NCBI GenBank assembly: GCA_937901965.1
Contig: CALGSW010000011.1
Span: 24,194 to 88,193 of the forward strand
Source: an uncultured Bacteroidota bacterium
GTDB lineage: Bacteria; Bacteroidota; Bacteroidia; Bacteroidales; UBA932
DNA: 64,000 nucleotides
Direction: 5' to 3'
The translations under genes were made by a program, and so were the position numbers. Of the stretch, positions 9,043 to 17,441 are shown piece by piece. The notes beneath the pieces were generated by a model, which was not told where the DNA came from, made no database searches, and worked only from the letters and a program-made list of their open reading frames with translations. Every line of letters begins with the position of its first letter. Position 1 is the stretch's first letter.

Positions 9043-10049
9043 TAGGGGCGCAAAGGTACTATAATATTTTTATTTACAAATACAGACGGCTCCTTTCTTT
9101 TAATTATTACAGGTTCTTCATTATCAGGTACTATATCCCTTACATCGCACGTAATCCCTTTTATTCTTCCAATATTGTAAGGTTTGTAACCATCCTTTGG
9201 TTTTGAGAAAATTTTAAGTATCCAGTCGTAGAGTTTTGAAGGATCGTATACTTTATAAGGAAAATAGTCTACATTCTTAATTCCGTCTCCACTATGCCAC
9301 CCTCTTGCATACTCAATGTCTGTACCTCTCACCTTTTTCCCGTTATTAAATATTCCGCCAACAATATTTTGGGGAATATTTACTGAAACATACCAATCTG
9401 AATTATCAACAGGTATACCAGCAACATCCAGAGTAGCAATTGCAAATGCAGAACATCCCGCCCCCTCATTTTCAAATCTTGGCCAGTAGTCCCCTCCGTA
9501 TAGTTTATATGGCTTGTAATCAGGGTCTTCTTTTCCTGAATAGATGGACATAAACTTTAATACCCTTTTGGTTGAGATATCGTTTAGTATGTATCTTATA
9601 AATGATATCCGCCGCTTTTCCCGCTTCTGATAAAAATCCAGAAAATCTTCAATCTCCCTATCCGTCTCCAGTCTTCCGGTCATTGGAGCTCCAAGTATTC
9701 CAAGACCTACCCCATCTTTAATAAACAGATCAATCTTTTCTCTGTTTGATGTTGATCTCATAGCCATTTTAACTGACGAATCTGCAAAAGGGGTATTTAA
9801 CACAATTATCATATGTCCTATTGAATATGATTTTTTTGAAAATCTTGACAGGATAAAACTGTCAATTGATTTTTTCATGAGAGACGAAGGAGAACTCCAG
9901 TCAAGCTTAATGTATGAGGGGACTGTATAAAGAATGAGTTCGTTTAACCTTGATGTGTCTTGATTAAGAGTAATACCTAACCCGGAAGATTTGATTGTAA
10001 GGCAAATAATCAAAAGTGTCAGAGCACTCTTTATACTCGGTGTTTTCAT
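9042..10049 (-). CDS. Secreted protein of unknown function, tandem paralogue B
   Basis: A 335-residue protein that I do not recognise. The chosen ATG (10049) gives a normal signal peptide (MKTPSIKSALTLLIICLTI) and a 13-bp gap from the upstream paralogue; a longer frame to 10112 would overlap that gene and push the signal sequence inside. It is a clear homologue of the neighbour at 10063-11067: shared blocks include PSY-x4-DW-S/TSP, a histidine in IGH, GLGxLGAP, YGG-x-FW/YW, NEGAGCSAF with an invariant cysteine, a tryptophan-rich VN-P block, and a C-terminal KxxPSVF. The order histidine then cysteine is what circularly permuted papain-like (NlpC/P60-type) proteins show, so a cysteine hydrolase is possible but only inferred. 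Confidence 0.7.
   Translation of the reverse strand: MKTPSIKSALTLLIICLTIKSSGLGITLNQDTSRLNELILYTVPSYIKLDWSSPSSLMKKSIDSFILSRFSKKSYSIGHMIIVLNTPFADSSVKMAMRSTSNREKIDLFIKDGVGLGILGAPMTGRLETDREIEDFLDFYQKREKRRISFIRYILNDISTKRVLKFMSIYSGKEDPDYKPYKLYGGDYWPRFENEGAGCSAFAIATLDVAGIPVDNSDWYVSVNIPQNIVGGIFNNGKKVRGTDIEYARGWHSGDGIKNVDYFPYKVYDPSKLYDWILKIFSKPKDGYKPYNIGRIKGITCDVRDIVPDNEEPVIIKRKEPSVFVNKNIIVPLRP
9051..9080 (-). promoter_or_regulatory. Promoter of the DEAD-box helicase, inside the upstream gene's 3' end
   Basis: On the minus strand, TTTG (9080-9077) and TACCTTTG (9058-9051) are 18 nt apart, a good Bacteroidetes -33/-7 pair. The -7 element ends 8 bp before the ATG at 9042 and covers the last codons of the upstream gene. 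Confidence 0.55.
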
Positions 10050-10062
10050 GATGCCTGTGTTT

Positions 10063-11067
10063 TTAAAGGATAAAAACTGACGGGCTTTCTCTCTTTTTGA
10101 ATATTGGACCATCGGGTGTCTTAATTCCGGTGGCGTCAGAAGAGAGGCCAGTTATAATTTTCCCATTAGGTGCCTTTTTAGTGCATCTTTCAAATCCGTC
10201 CGGTAACTCAGTTGCCGAAAGCTGTTTCAGTATCCAGCTATATATGTAGCTGGGGTCGTATATGAAATGTGTATAGTAGTCTCTCCATTTTTCTCCGGAG
10301 CCATCGTGCCACTCTTTTCTCTTAAGCACATCCATTGGCTTTACCTTTGTCATATTGTTATACTTTCCACCCACCAGATCATAGGGAACATTGACCCTTA
10401 TATACCATTCCGGGTTGTCAATGTTAACCCCTGTCAACTCCAGGGCAGCCATTCCGAATGCACTGCACCCTGCCCCCTCGTTGTGGAACAGAGGCCAGAA
10501 AGAACCTCCGTATCTGTCAGAAGGGCTCTTTCCAAGGGAGTCTCGTGATGTAAATTTTTCAACATACTTTATAACCCTATCAGCAGCCTCCGGAAGTATG
10601 GAGTAAGATATAAATGCTATTTTCCCTTTTCTTGCAAATTTGTCAATCTTGTCTGCCAGCTCCTCTTTGCTCTCCATTCTGGCTTCAACAGGTGCGCCCA
10701 GCATTCCAAGTCCAATTTTATCTTTCAAAACCATTTCCCTCTGCTCTGATGGCCTTCTGCTTGCAATAGAAGTTCTTATAATTGTCTCATCAGCCGGGTT
10801 TCTCAGCTCTATGAACAGATGACCAATAGGGTATCGGTTTTTATTAAAGGAGGCCTCCATAAAACTGTTTACAGTTGACTTTATAAGAGTAGCCGGAGAG
10901 GTCCAGTCAATTGTTCTGTATGAAGGGATTACATATATAGTAAGTTCGTAAGATCCATCCGCCCCATTGGAGGATGCCCTCTCATCCCTTATCTCCGCAA
11001 CAAGCAGAGAACTCAGGATAAGCAGGAATACTGCCAATAGTGAAGCTCTCTTAAAAAAATCAGACAT
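10063..11067 (-). CDS. Secreted protein of unknown function, tandem paralogue A
   Basis: A 334-residue protein with a signal peptide (hydrophobic core ASLLAVFLLILSSLLVA) and the same architecture as its downstream paralogue: IPSYRTIDWTSP near the start, PIGHLFIEL with a conserved histidine, GLGMLGAPVEAR, RYGGSFWPLFHNEGAGCSAF with a conserved cysteine, and a C-terminal ESPSVFIL. The length is almost identical to paralogue B, which supports a gene duplication. It starts 8 bp after the stop of a DUF1295 membrane protein and is followed 13 bp later by paralogue B, so these form one unit. I cannot name the family. Periplasmic or secreted location is predicted from the signal peptide. Confidence 0.7.
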   Translation of the reverse strand: MSDFFKRASLLAVFLLILSSLLVAEIRDERASSNGADGSYELTIYVIPSYRTIDWTSPATLIKSTVNSFMEASFNKNRYPIGHLFIELRNPADETIIRTSIASRRPSEQREMVLKDKIGLGMLGAPVEARMESKEELADKIDKFARKGKIAFISYSILPEAADRVIKYVEKFTSRDSLGKSPSDRYGGSFWPLFHNEGAGCSAFGMAALELTGVNIDNPEWYIRVNVPYDLVGGKYNNMTKVKPMDVLKRKEWHDGSGEKWRDYYTHFIYDPSYIYSWILKQLSATELPDGFERCTKKAPNGKIITGLSSDATGIKTPDGPIFKKRESPSVFIL

Positions 11068-11075
11068 CAGTCCCG

Positions 11076-11948
11076 CTAAAATATTTTTGGAATAAACTTA
11101 GGTACTCTTTTTATGTAATCAGAGTACACAGGATATTTGCTTTTGCTAATTCCTTCTGTAATCCAGGCACTGCCCTGAAATAGCATAAGTAATAATGCAG
11201 CACCGGCTATGCTCCAGTTAATCCAGAGCCCGGATGCCGATATGCTGAACAGGTAAAATGCAACCCAGACGGATTGTTCTCCAAGCCAGTTTGGATGTCT
11301 TGATATGGAAAATAGCCCATCACACATAAAACCACTATTAAGTGAGTTTTCAAATCTTTTCTCTTTTAACGCAAACCCTTTTTTCTGTTTTTGAAAACTG
11401 AATAGTTGATTATCGGCAATTGTTTCAAGAGTAAGTGAACCAAGTATAAGTATTGATGCAACAATGTCAAGCCAGCCCAGAGGCTTATCTGGATATGAGG
11501 CTGCCACAAGCAGAGGTGTTGAAAAAAGCATTATGAGGAACATTTGGTAGAAGGAGATAAAGAGGAGGTTGAAAACGCCAAATTTTACCCTTCCGTTTAA
11601 TAGCGGTTTCTTTCTCAAAACGCCCCATCTGTAATCCTCATCACCTCTCCAAGGAATTAAACTATAGCCTCCTTTTCTCGCAAAATTCCAGGTTAGTCTT
11701 GTCCCCCATGCTACAGCCAGGATAGTCATTATTAAAATCCTGCCCGAGTGGGGAAAGTGTGCATATGTAATAATTGCATACAATGGTGGCATTAAACTCC
11801 ACAATTTATCAACCTGACTATAGTTCTTCGCAATTTCAGAAATAACGAAGCATGCTGCGGCAGTTATTAACATAATTTTCACCCACAAGAGTGCCAGTGA
11901 AGCTACTGTCTCATTGCCCCAAAATAGATTTACCAGAAAATCTTCCAT
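11076..11948 (-). CDS. DUF1295 family membrane protein (steroid 5-alpha reductase/ICMT-like fold)
   Basis: A 290-residue polytopic membrane protein. It has the DUF1295 pattern: QVDKLWSLMPPLYA early, WGTRLTWNFARKGGY with EDYRW in the middle, and the C-terminal GLFSISRHPNWLGE block shared with isoprenylcysteine methyltransferases and sterol reductases, where it forms the cofactor pocket. Bacterial DUF1295 proteins have no agreed substrate; lipid reduction or methylation is the usual guess. It starts 2 bp after a small orphan gene and is followed 8 bp later by the tandem secreted paralogues, so all four are probably co-transcribed. Confidence 0.88.
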   Translation of the reverse strand: MEDFLVNLFWGNETVASLALLWVKIMLITAAACFVISEIAKNYSQVDKLWSLMPPLYAIITYAHFPHSGRILIMTILAVAWGTRLTWNFARKGGYSLIPWRGDEDYRWGVLRKKPLLNGRVKFGVFNLLFISFYQMFLIMLFSTPLLVAASYPDKPLGWLDIVASILILGSLTLETIADNQLFSFQKQKKGFALKEKRFENSLNSGFMCDGLFSISRHPNWLGEQSVWVAFYLFSISASGLWINWSIAGAALLLMLFQGSAWITEGISKSKYPVYSDYIKRVPKFIPKIF

Positions 11949-11950
11949 TA

Positions 11951-12160
11951 TTAAACTAATCTGTAGATTTTGTCACTTGCCAGCTCCTGGCACTGGACCT
12001 TATCGTAGCCGTTTACAAACTTATTCTCATTTTTGAAGTTCTGAAAAGCCTCAGATTCGGTGCTGCCCTTAGCCCATCCCAATATTTGACAGTTTTCAGT
12101 TTCGTTTCCGTCCGGGTCCATTGTTGTACCGTCACAAGTAAAAAAGATGTAATTTTTCAT
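11951..12160 (-). CDS. Small hypothetical protein (69 aa)
   Basis: A 69-residue acidic, soluble protein beginning MKNYIFFTCDGTTMDPDG, with three cysteines (residues 9, 24 and 57), the first two of which flank an acidic stretch. No signal peptide or membrane segment. It is not a family I can name. It lies 2 bp upstream of the DUF1295 gene on the same strand and its start is a plain ATG, so expression as the first gene of that operon is likely. Confidence 0.6.
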   Translation of the reverse strand: MKNYIFFTCDGTTMDPDGNETENCQILGWAKGSTESEAFQNFKNENKFVNGYDKVQCQELASDKIYRLV

Positions 12161-12221
12161 ATATTGGTTCTTATTTAGTTAAGTGACAAGCAATATAAGA
12201 AAAAAATCCCTTTGATGCAAA

Positions 12222-12749
12222 TCAGAACTTATATCCTATGCGGATGTCCGGCCCCCAGAGAAACCTGTTTATTACTTTTGAGTTTATATTAAGGTCCTTG
12301 AAAATGACATGTCCCTGGTAGCTGCTACCCAGTATTGCAAAAAAATTGTTCTGTTTGAAAAGTGAAAAGTCTGCTCCTATATATGTTCCGAACGAAACTC
12401 CAAATCCCTCTCCCGGTTTATGTCCGGAGCTGAATGTATAACCGGCATTCATTAAGAAAAATGGAGAAACTTTAGCCTCAAGAAAATAGAATTTCATTCT
12501 TGCATACACAGGAAAAATGAACCGGTCAAATGTGCCGTCTGTAACACCCACTCCCACACCTGCTCCTATCGTTGAAAGTTTGGATATTTTGTAATCATAA
12601 TTAAAAGCTGCAATTCCATAATCATGTCTCTCAATACCAACTCCTTTTACAAATCCCAACTCAGCAGACATAACAAAGTCACTGCTTTTTTGAGAAAACG
12701 ACATGCTCGAAATCAAGATAGCAGAAGCTAGTAGTAAAAACTTTTTCAT
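12222..12749 (-). CDS. Small outer-membrane beta-barrel-like protein
   Basis: A 175-residue protein with a signal peptide (KKFLLLASAILISSMSFSQ) and a mature part made of short alternating hydrophobic strands rich in glycine and aromatic residues, ending in a C-terminal phenylalanine (IGYKF), as in small 8-strand barrels. The ATG at 12749 is chosen over an in-frame TTG at 12761. A -7 promoter match lies at 12769-12776. Specific function unknown; similar proteins are annotated simply as outer membrane beta-barrel or porin family. Confidence 0.75.
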   Translation of the reverse strand: MKKFLLLASAILISSMSFSQKSSDFVMSAELGFVKGVGIERHDYGIAAFNYDYKISKLSTIGAGVGVGVTDGTFDRFIFPVYARMKFYFLEAKVSPFFLMNAGYTFSSGHKPGEGFGVSFGTYIGADFSLFKQNNFFAILGSSYQGHVIFKDLNINSKVINRFLWGPDIRIGYKF

Positions 12750-12768
12750 CTTGTTAAACAATTATTCG

Positions 12769-12776
12769 CAAACTTA
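12769..12776 (-). promoter_or_regulatory. -7 promoter element for the beta-barrel gene
   Basis: Minus-strand TAAGTTTG matches TAnnTTTG, 19 nt before the ATG at 12749. No convincing -33 element. Confidence 0.42.
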
Positions 12777-12787
12777 ATAAAAAATTA

Positions 12788-14719
12788 TCATAAAGGGTGT
12801 GTGAAGCAGAATCTTGCGCCATTTGTGTATTCTGGATCAATCCAGATTTTTCCACCCATTCTTGTCACAATCTGTTTGGAAATTGCAAGACCCAGTCCTG
12901 CCCCCTGTGTATAGTCATCCAGTTTCTCAAATCTTTCAAAGAGGCGGGACTGCTTCTCCATAGGTATACCCCTTCCTGTATCTGTAAGGGTGAATAGTAC
13001 ATCCCCATATTCAGCTCTGAGTTTGTATTCAAGAGTTATTGAACCTCTGTCCGTAAACTTGTTAGCATTTGAAATAAGATTTATCAGAACTTGAGAAAGT
13101 CTGTGCAAATCTGTTTTGAGAATAAGCTCTCCTGAATATGGTTTACAGATATATTCAACAGAGTCCTTTTTCAAGTGCTGAGTTGTTTGAAACAGTCTGT
13201 CGCACAACTCTTTTAGGTTTACCTCTTTAATATCCATCTCAAATTTACCGGTATCCATTTTGGATATATCCAGTATGTCGGATATAAGTGTAAGGAGCAT
13301 TTCAGAGTTTTGGCTTATAACCTCACTATACCCCTCTCTCTCGCTCTGCGTGCACTTCTCCTCACACATCAGCTGGGAGAACCCTACTATTGCATTGAGT
13401 GGAGTTCTTATCTCATGGCTCATATTTGCAAGGAAGGCCGATTTTAATTTGTCTCCCTCCTCCGCTCTGGTTTTTGCCTCTAGTATCTCCTTTTCGTTTC
13501 TCTCAAGGGCTTTTCTTAGTGTCTTGTTTTTCATATAAACAATAGCCAGGAATACAACAAGGATGGCAAGAATTAAAACTATTGATACCGCAAGAAAAAG
13601 AATCTGCTTGTACTGCCTTACCTGAGGATCTTCACTGTTTATTATAACACTGTTAGATGGCAGCTGATAACTCTCAACCCCCAGTTCATCCATTTTTCTT
13701 TTATCAAAACTATACTGGCCGTCATTGATTATAAATTTTACCTCTCCCTTTTTTCCGCTGTAAAATTGCTCAATCTGCCTTGCAATCTCCCGGCTGTCTA
13801 CAATGTATTTAGGTACATAACCACCAATTGCAGCACTCCCTATTCCCAATCCGCTCATTGAAAAGACAGGCAGTTCTGGCCTGGTCTGAATAATATTTTG
13901 CAGTGAGTTCCCAAGGAAATACTGACCTTTATTATTTACTCGCCATGTACCCAAAAGTATAACACTATTCTGAGGCAAAGCCTTGATTTGGTTTGCAATC
14001 TCCTCCTCAGTATATATCCGCCCGTCAAGATAGTGGAAATCAAGGTCGGAATATAGTTTTGCTTCGCTCTTTGAAAGTGCTTTAAGCGAAGCCCCTCCGT
14101 AAGTGTTATCTGTTAGAATTGCAACAGTTCCGGTATTTGGGTAAAAAGTCTTTATCAAACCAATATTTCTGCTGAAATCATACATATTAAGATATCCACC
14201 GGCAGCCCCCGCTTTTTTCATCCTGAACTCCGGATTTACAGGTGCCGGATCCCAGTACTGAGTTATTGAGTCTTTGGGAATGGCAATACCGTTATAACTC
14301 GCGAAAGCTGTAAATACCGGGACATCTCTGAATTTCTCAGCAAATAAAGAGTCTTTCTCAACGATAGTCACAAACGTAGCCCATGCCTCCTGACCCAGAA
14401 AGACGATAGACCTTAGCTCTCCTTTATTGTACTCTGCAATAGTGTTCTCCAGCTGATCACACCAAAGGTGAGATTCTGTCTGGAAATTTTTGAACCCCAT
14501 GTCCAGCAGCATAACTTTGTTTGCCGGGTTTCTTGCCAAAAGTGTGTTTTGGAATGAGTTTACGAAGTCACTCATCCTTTTTGTATCCGGATTGTATGAA
14601 GCCACTACAAGGTGGATTCCGCTTTTGCTGCCGGGTGTATCATAAGGAGAAGCTGAAAGTCTTGTACCGGCAAACTCTGTCAGTATTAAAAAGAGAGCGA
14701 GAACAATAATTTTCTTCAT
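12788..14719 (-). CDS. Sensor histidine kinase with periplasmic substrate-binding-like domain
   Basis: A 643-residue membrane kinase. After a signal sequence (1 to about 22) comes a periplasmic region of about 340 residues that looks like an ABC-type substrate-binding fold (VASYNPD, VAILTDNTYGG, SVILLGTW segments). One membrane helix (about 371-396) leads to a short coiled linker, then the HisKA domain with phosphoacceptor H435 in ANMSHEIRTPLNA and a HATPase domain with N box (NLISNANKF, about 547), G1 (DTGRGIP, 580) and G2 (GAGLGLAIS, 606). There is no receiver domain and no response regulator gene adjacent, so it is an orphan kinase. Its ATG overlaps the stop of the flippase gene by 4 bp (ATGA), indicating co-translation. 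Confidence 0.93.
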   Translation of the reverse strand: MKKIIVLALFLILTEFAGTRLSASPYDTPGSKSGIHLVVASYNPDTKRMSDFVNSFQNTLLARNPANKVMLLDMGFKNFQTESHLWCDQLENTIAEYNKGELRSIVFLGQEAWATFVTIVEKDSLFAEKFRDVPVFTAFASYNGIAIPKDSITQYWDPAPVNPEFRMKKAGAAGGYLNMYDFSRNIGLIKTFYPNTGTVAILTDNTYGGASLKALSKSEAKLYSDLDFHYLDGRIYTEEEIANQIKALPQNSVILLGTWRVNNKGQYFLGNSLQNIIQTRPELPVFSMSGLGIGSAAIGGYVPKYIVDSREIARQIEQFYSGKKGEVKFIINDGQYSFDKRKMDELGVESYQLPSNSVIINSEDPQVRQYKQILFLAVSIVLILAILVVFLAIVYMKNKTLRKALERNEKEILEAKTRAEEGDKLKSAFLANMSHEIRTPLNAIVGFSQLMCEEKCTQSEREGYSEVISQNSEMLLTLISDILDISKMDTGKFEMDIKEVNLKELCDRLFQTTQHLKKDSVEYICKPYSGELILKTDLHRLSQVLINLISNANKFTDRGSITLEYKLRAEYGDVLFTLTDTGRGIPMEKQSRLFERFEKLDDYTQGAGLGLAISKQIVTRMGGKIWIDPEYTNGARFCFTHPL

Positions 14720-15705
14720 TTTTTTAATGTGATTTTCAACAGGGAGAGAGCTCCGAATATTAGCATTGTGATTGTTTGAGCACCGTGAGAAATAGTTGCA
14801 AAGATTACTCCTGTAGTCTGAGAAATTCCGTAAACAGATAGTAGAGCAAGAGATATTATAAGGTGATAGGCACCTATTCCGCCCTGAACAGGAATAACCC
14901 AGCCAAAACTGCCAACCATCATAAGAAACAGTGCGTCATCGGCACCGAGACCGGTATTTAGATTGTCAAAAGCCAGTATAGTGAAGTAACTCATCAGCCA
15001 GTAGCAAACCCAAAGGAGTACAGTGTATATAATAAATGTCCATTTCTGAGGCATTCTGAATCCTGAAGAGAGACCGGCAATAATGCCCTTTACAATTTTT
15101 ACAATTTTCGCAAGAAGAGGATGGCTCTTTCTGTATCTCCAGATCATGTAGAGGAATATTGCAGAAGCAATAAGTATGACGAATCCGGTGATAATGAGTT
15201 CTGTGGAAAATTTGTCTTCCAGTGATGATAATATTTGTTTATCAATAAATCCACCAAAACTATCCCAAAAAAATAGCATCACTCCGGCGGAGACAATTAA
15301 AAGAGAGAGCATGTCAATGCTTCTCTCCAGAACAACAGTCCCAGCTACCGTCTCAAATGGGAGTCCTGTTCTCTTTGATATAACACCGCACCTGGCAAGT
15401 TCACCTGCCCTGGGAAGTGCAAAATTTGTAATGTATCCCACATTAATGCCGTGCCATGAATCCATCCTTGAGACCGGTTTTCCAAGAGGCAGCATAATAA
15501 GCCTCCACCTTAGTGCCCTTATCAGAAAAGCCAGTACACTAACAATCATTGAAAGGCCAATCCATCTCCAGTCTGCATCCTTAATTCCGTTTACAAAGCT
15601 TTCCCACTTAACCTCCCTGAATGAGAGCCAGAGAAGAACACCGGCAAGAGAGAGCAGCACTATATATTTCAAAACAGACAGAAGCCTGCCGGAGAGGTTG
15701 TTCAT
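14716..15705 (-). CDS. YbhN/UPF0104-type flippase-like membrane protein (lysylphosphatidylglycerol synthase TM region)
   Basis: A 329-residue protein with about eight membrane helices and the family landmarks: RALRWRLIM near residue 60, the GYITNFALPRAGELARCG segment, and the C-terminal GSFGWVIPVQGGIGAYH motif. This is the membrane half of MprF-like proteins without the aminoacyl-transferase domain, and the family is thought to move lipids. The ATG at 15705 is used because a longer frame to 15825 would run into the divergent kinase gene and cross a promoter match. It is the first gene of a two-gene unit with the sensor kinase. Confidence 0.9.
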   Translation of the reverse strand: MNNLSGRLLSVLKYIVLLSLAGVLLWLSFREVKWESFVNGIKDADWRWIGLSMIVSVLAFLIRALRWRLIMLPLGKPVSRMDSWHGINVGYITNFALPRAGELARCGVISKRTGLPFETVAGTVVLERSIDMLSLLIVSAGVMLFFWDSFGGFIDKQILSSLEDKFSTELIITGFVILIASAIFLYMIWRYRKSHPLLAKIVKIVKGIIAGLSSGFRMPQKWTFIIYTVLLWVCYWLMSYFTILAFDNLNTGLGADDALFLMMVGSFGWVIPVQGGIGAYHLIISLALLSVYGISQTTGVIFATISHGAQTITMLIFGALSLLKITLKK

Positions 15706-15726
15706 AAGGATTAAACCATTTTTTTG

Positions 15727-15734
15727 CAAACCTA
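15727..15734 (-). promoter_or_regulatory. -7 promoter element for the flippase/histidine kinase operon
   Basis: Minus-strand TAGGTTTG matches TAnnTTTG and ends 21 nt before the ATG at 15705. It also excludes the longer start at 15825. Confidence 0.5.
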
Positions 15735-15758
15735 CAAAAAAATATGAACTTTGCGGGA

Positions 15759-16751
15759 ATGAAATCAATATTGGGAATAGGCAACGCTCTAACAGACATC
15801 CTCGCAGTGCTAGAGGATGACTCATTACTGGAACACTACCATCTGCCCAAGGGCAGTATGCAGCATGTAGACCGCGAAACCGGTGACAAAATCTGGCAAA
15901 GACTCAGAACAATGGGAGTTCAGCTGGTAGCCGGAGGATCAGCGGCCAATACTATTGCCGGAACAGCAGTACTTGGAATGCCATCATCTTTTATAGGGAA
16001 GGTAGGCGCTGACGAACTCGGCTCACTATTTAAATCCGACCAGGCCAGAAACGGGATAAATTCAACTCTGCTTAAAGGGAAGGCTGCATCTGGCAGGGCC
16101 ATGGTATTTATTACAGCTCCAAATGCAGAAAGAACATTTGCAGTTTATCTCGGAGCTGCCATAGAGCTTGTTCCTGAAGATCTTACACCGGAGATGTTCA
16201 GAGGGTATGATTATTTTCATATTGAGGGTTATCTTGTACAGAATCAGGAACTTGTAAGAAGAGCTGTTGAGCTGGCGAAGGATGAAGGGATGATTATTTC
16301 TATTGACATGGCCAGTTATAATGTTGTGGAGAGTAATGATGCTTTCCTGCATGACATTATTGAACACTATGTAGATATTGTCTTTGCAAACGAAACTGAA
16401 GCGGAAGTTTTTACAAAAAAGCAGCCTAGAGAGGCCCTTGATGAAATTGCTAAAATCTGTAAAGTAGCTGTAGTAAAAATTGGTAAAGACGGCTCAATGG
16501 TAAAGAGTGGAGACGAGTATCACTATATAGAGGCATGGCCGGCAGATACCATTGATGCAACAGGTGCCGGGGATATATATGCAGCTGGATTTCTGTTTGC
16601 ACATTCTCACGGACTCTCTCTTAAAGAGTGTGGAGATGTGGGGTCAATAGTAGCTGCAAAGGTAGTGGAGGTGATAGGTCCAAAAATTGATATTCCGCGA
16701 TGGAAAGATGCTAAACAGCAGATCCGCGAACATACCGGACTGCTTCAGTAG
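15759..16751 (+). CDS. PfkB family carbohydrate/nucleoside kinase (adenosine kinase-like)
   Basis: A 330-residue cytoplasmic kinase. The N-terminal motif GGSAANTIAG and the C-terminal anion-hole and catalytic-base motif DATGAGDIYAAGF are both intact, with the GLGNAL-like start MKSILGIGNALTDIL that Bacteroidetes adenosine kinase-type proteins carry. Such enzymes phosphorylate adenosine or a sugar with ATP; the exact substrate cannot be told. An alternative ATG at 15744 adds five residues. It is divergent from the flippase gene and ends 1 bp from the convergent deoxynucleoside kinase. Confidence 0.9.
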   Translation: MKSILGIGNALTDILAVLEDDSLLEHYHLPKGSMQHVDRETGDKIWQRLRTMGVQLVAGGSAANTIAGTAVLGMPSSFIGKVGADELGSLFKSDQARNGINSTLLKGKAASGRAMVFITAPNAERTFAVYLGAAIELVPEDLTPEMFRGYDYFHIEGYLVQNQELVRRAVELAKDEGMIISIDMASYNVVESNDAFLHDIIEHYVDIVFANETEAEVFTKKQPREALDEIAKICKVAVVKIGKDGSMVKSGDEYHYIEAWPADTIDATGAGDIYAAGFLFAHSHGLSLKECGDVGSIVAAKVVEVIGPKIDIPRWKDAKQQIREHTGLLQ

Positions 16752-16752
16752 A

Positions 16753-17367
16753 CTAGAACAGACCGTTTAGTCGTGCATCAATCTTATCTATCACCAAACT
16801 AAGATCTTCCGGTCTGTCTTCAAACTTGTTCTCATCAACATCAATGATGAGGATTCTGCCATCTTTATAACCTGTAATCCACTTTTCATACCTTTCATTT
16901 AACCCTGAGAGGTAGTCGATTCTTATACCACTTTCATAATCCCTTCCCCGTTTGTGAATCTGTGAAACCAGATTTGGGATGGATGAACGAAGGTATATAA
17001 GTAATTCCGGCGGTTTAACCAGCGAGAGCATCAGATCAAAAAGGGAGTTGTAGTTCTCAAAATCTCTTGTTGACATTAATCCCATGCTGTGAAGATTTGG
17101 GGCAAAAATCCGGGCATCTTCGTATATAGTTCTGTCCTGAACTACATTAATGCCGCTTCTGTCTATTTCAACAAGGCCTTTGAACCTCTCCTTGAGAAAG
17201 TAGATCTGCAGATTAAATGACCACCTCTGCATATCATGATAAAAATCAGAAAGGTATGGATTGTTATCAACCTCTTCATATTTAGGTTCCCATCCGTAAT
17301 GTTTTGAGAGGAGTCTTGTAAGTGTAGTCTTTCCGCTTCCTATGTTACCGGCTATAGCAATGTGCAT
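16753..17367 (-). CDS. Deoxynucleoside kinase (dNK family)
   Basis: A 204-residue kinase with P-loop GNIGSGKTTL (residues 7-16), the DR-type motif VQDRTIYEDARIFA that binds the sugar and contains the ERS-equivalent, and a LID segment with RGRDYE. Length and motifs fit deoxyadenosine/deoxyguanosine kinases of the salvage pathway, which phosphorylate deoxynucleosides with ATP. It stands alone on the minus strand between two plus-strand units. Exact base specificity is not evident. Confidence 0.92.
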   Translation of the reverse strand: MHIAIAGNIGSGKTTLTRLLSKHYGWEPKYEEVDNNPYLSDFYHDMQRWSFNLQIYFLKERFKGLVEIDRSGINVVQDRTIYEDARIFAPNLHSMGLMSTRDFENYNSLFDLMLSLVKPPELLIYLRSSIPNLVSQIHKRGRDYESGIRIDYLSGLNERYEKWITGYKDGRILIIDVDENKFEDRPEDLSLVIDKIDARLNGLF

Positions 17368-17429
17368 GGTGATCAGTTTAAGTGTAGATTGGTGGTTCTA
17401 GTTGCTGCAAAATTAAGAAAAGATTTTAG

Positions 17430-17437
17430 TAATTTTG
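17430..17437 (+). promoter_or_regulatory. -7 promoter element for the pcm operon
   Basis: TAATTTTG matches TAnnTTTG and ends only 4 bp before the ATG at 17442, so the transcript would be leaderless or nearly so. Confidence 0.5.
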
Positions 17438-17441
17438 TGGA

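Noticed and set aside
10050..10112. Longer N-terminus of the secreted paralogue B
   Set aside because: It would overlap the upstream paralogue's coding end by 50 bp and bury the signal peptide inside the protein.
15744..15758. ATG 15744 as start of the PfkB kinase
   Set aside because: Not excluded, but the ATG at 15759 gives the usual kinase N-terminus; the five extra residues add nothing conserved.
15706..15825. Extended N-terminus of the flippase
   Set aside because: It crosses a promoter match and the start of the divergent kinase gene; the hydrophobic family start follows at 15705.
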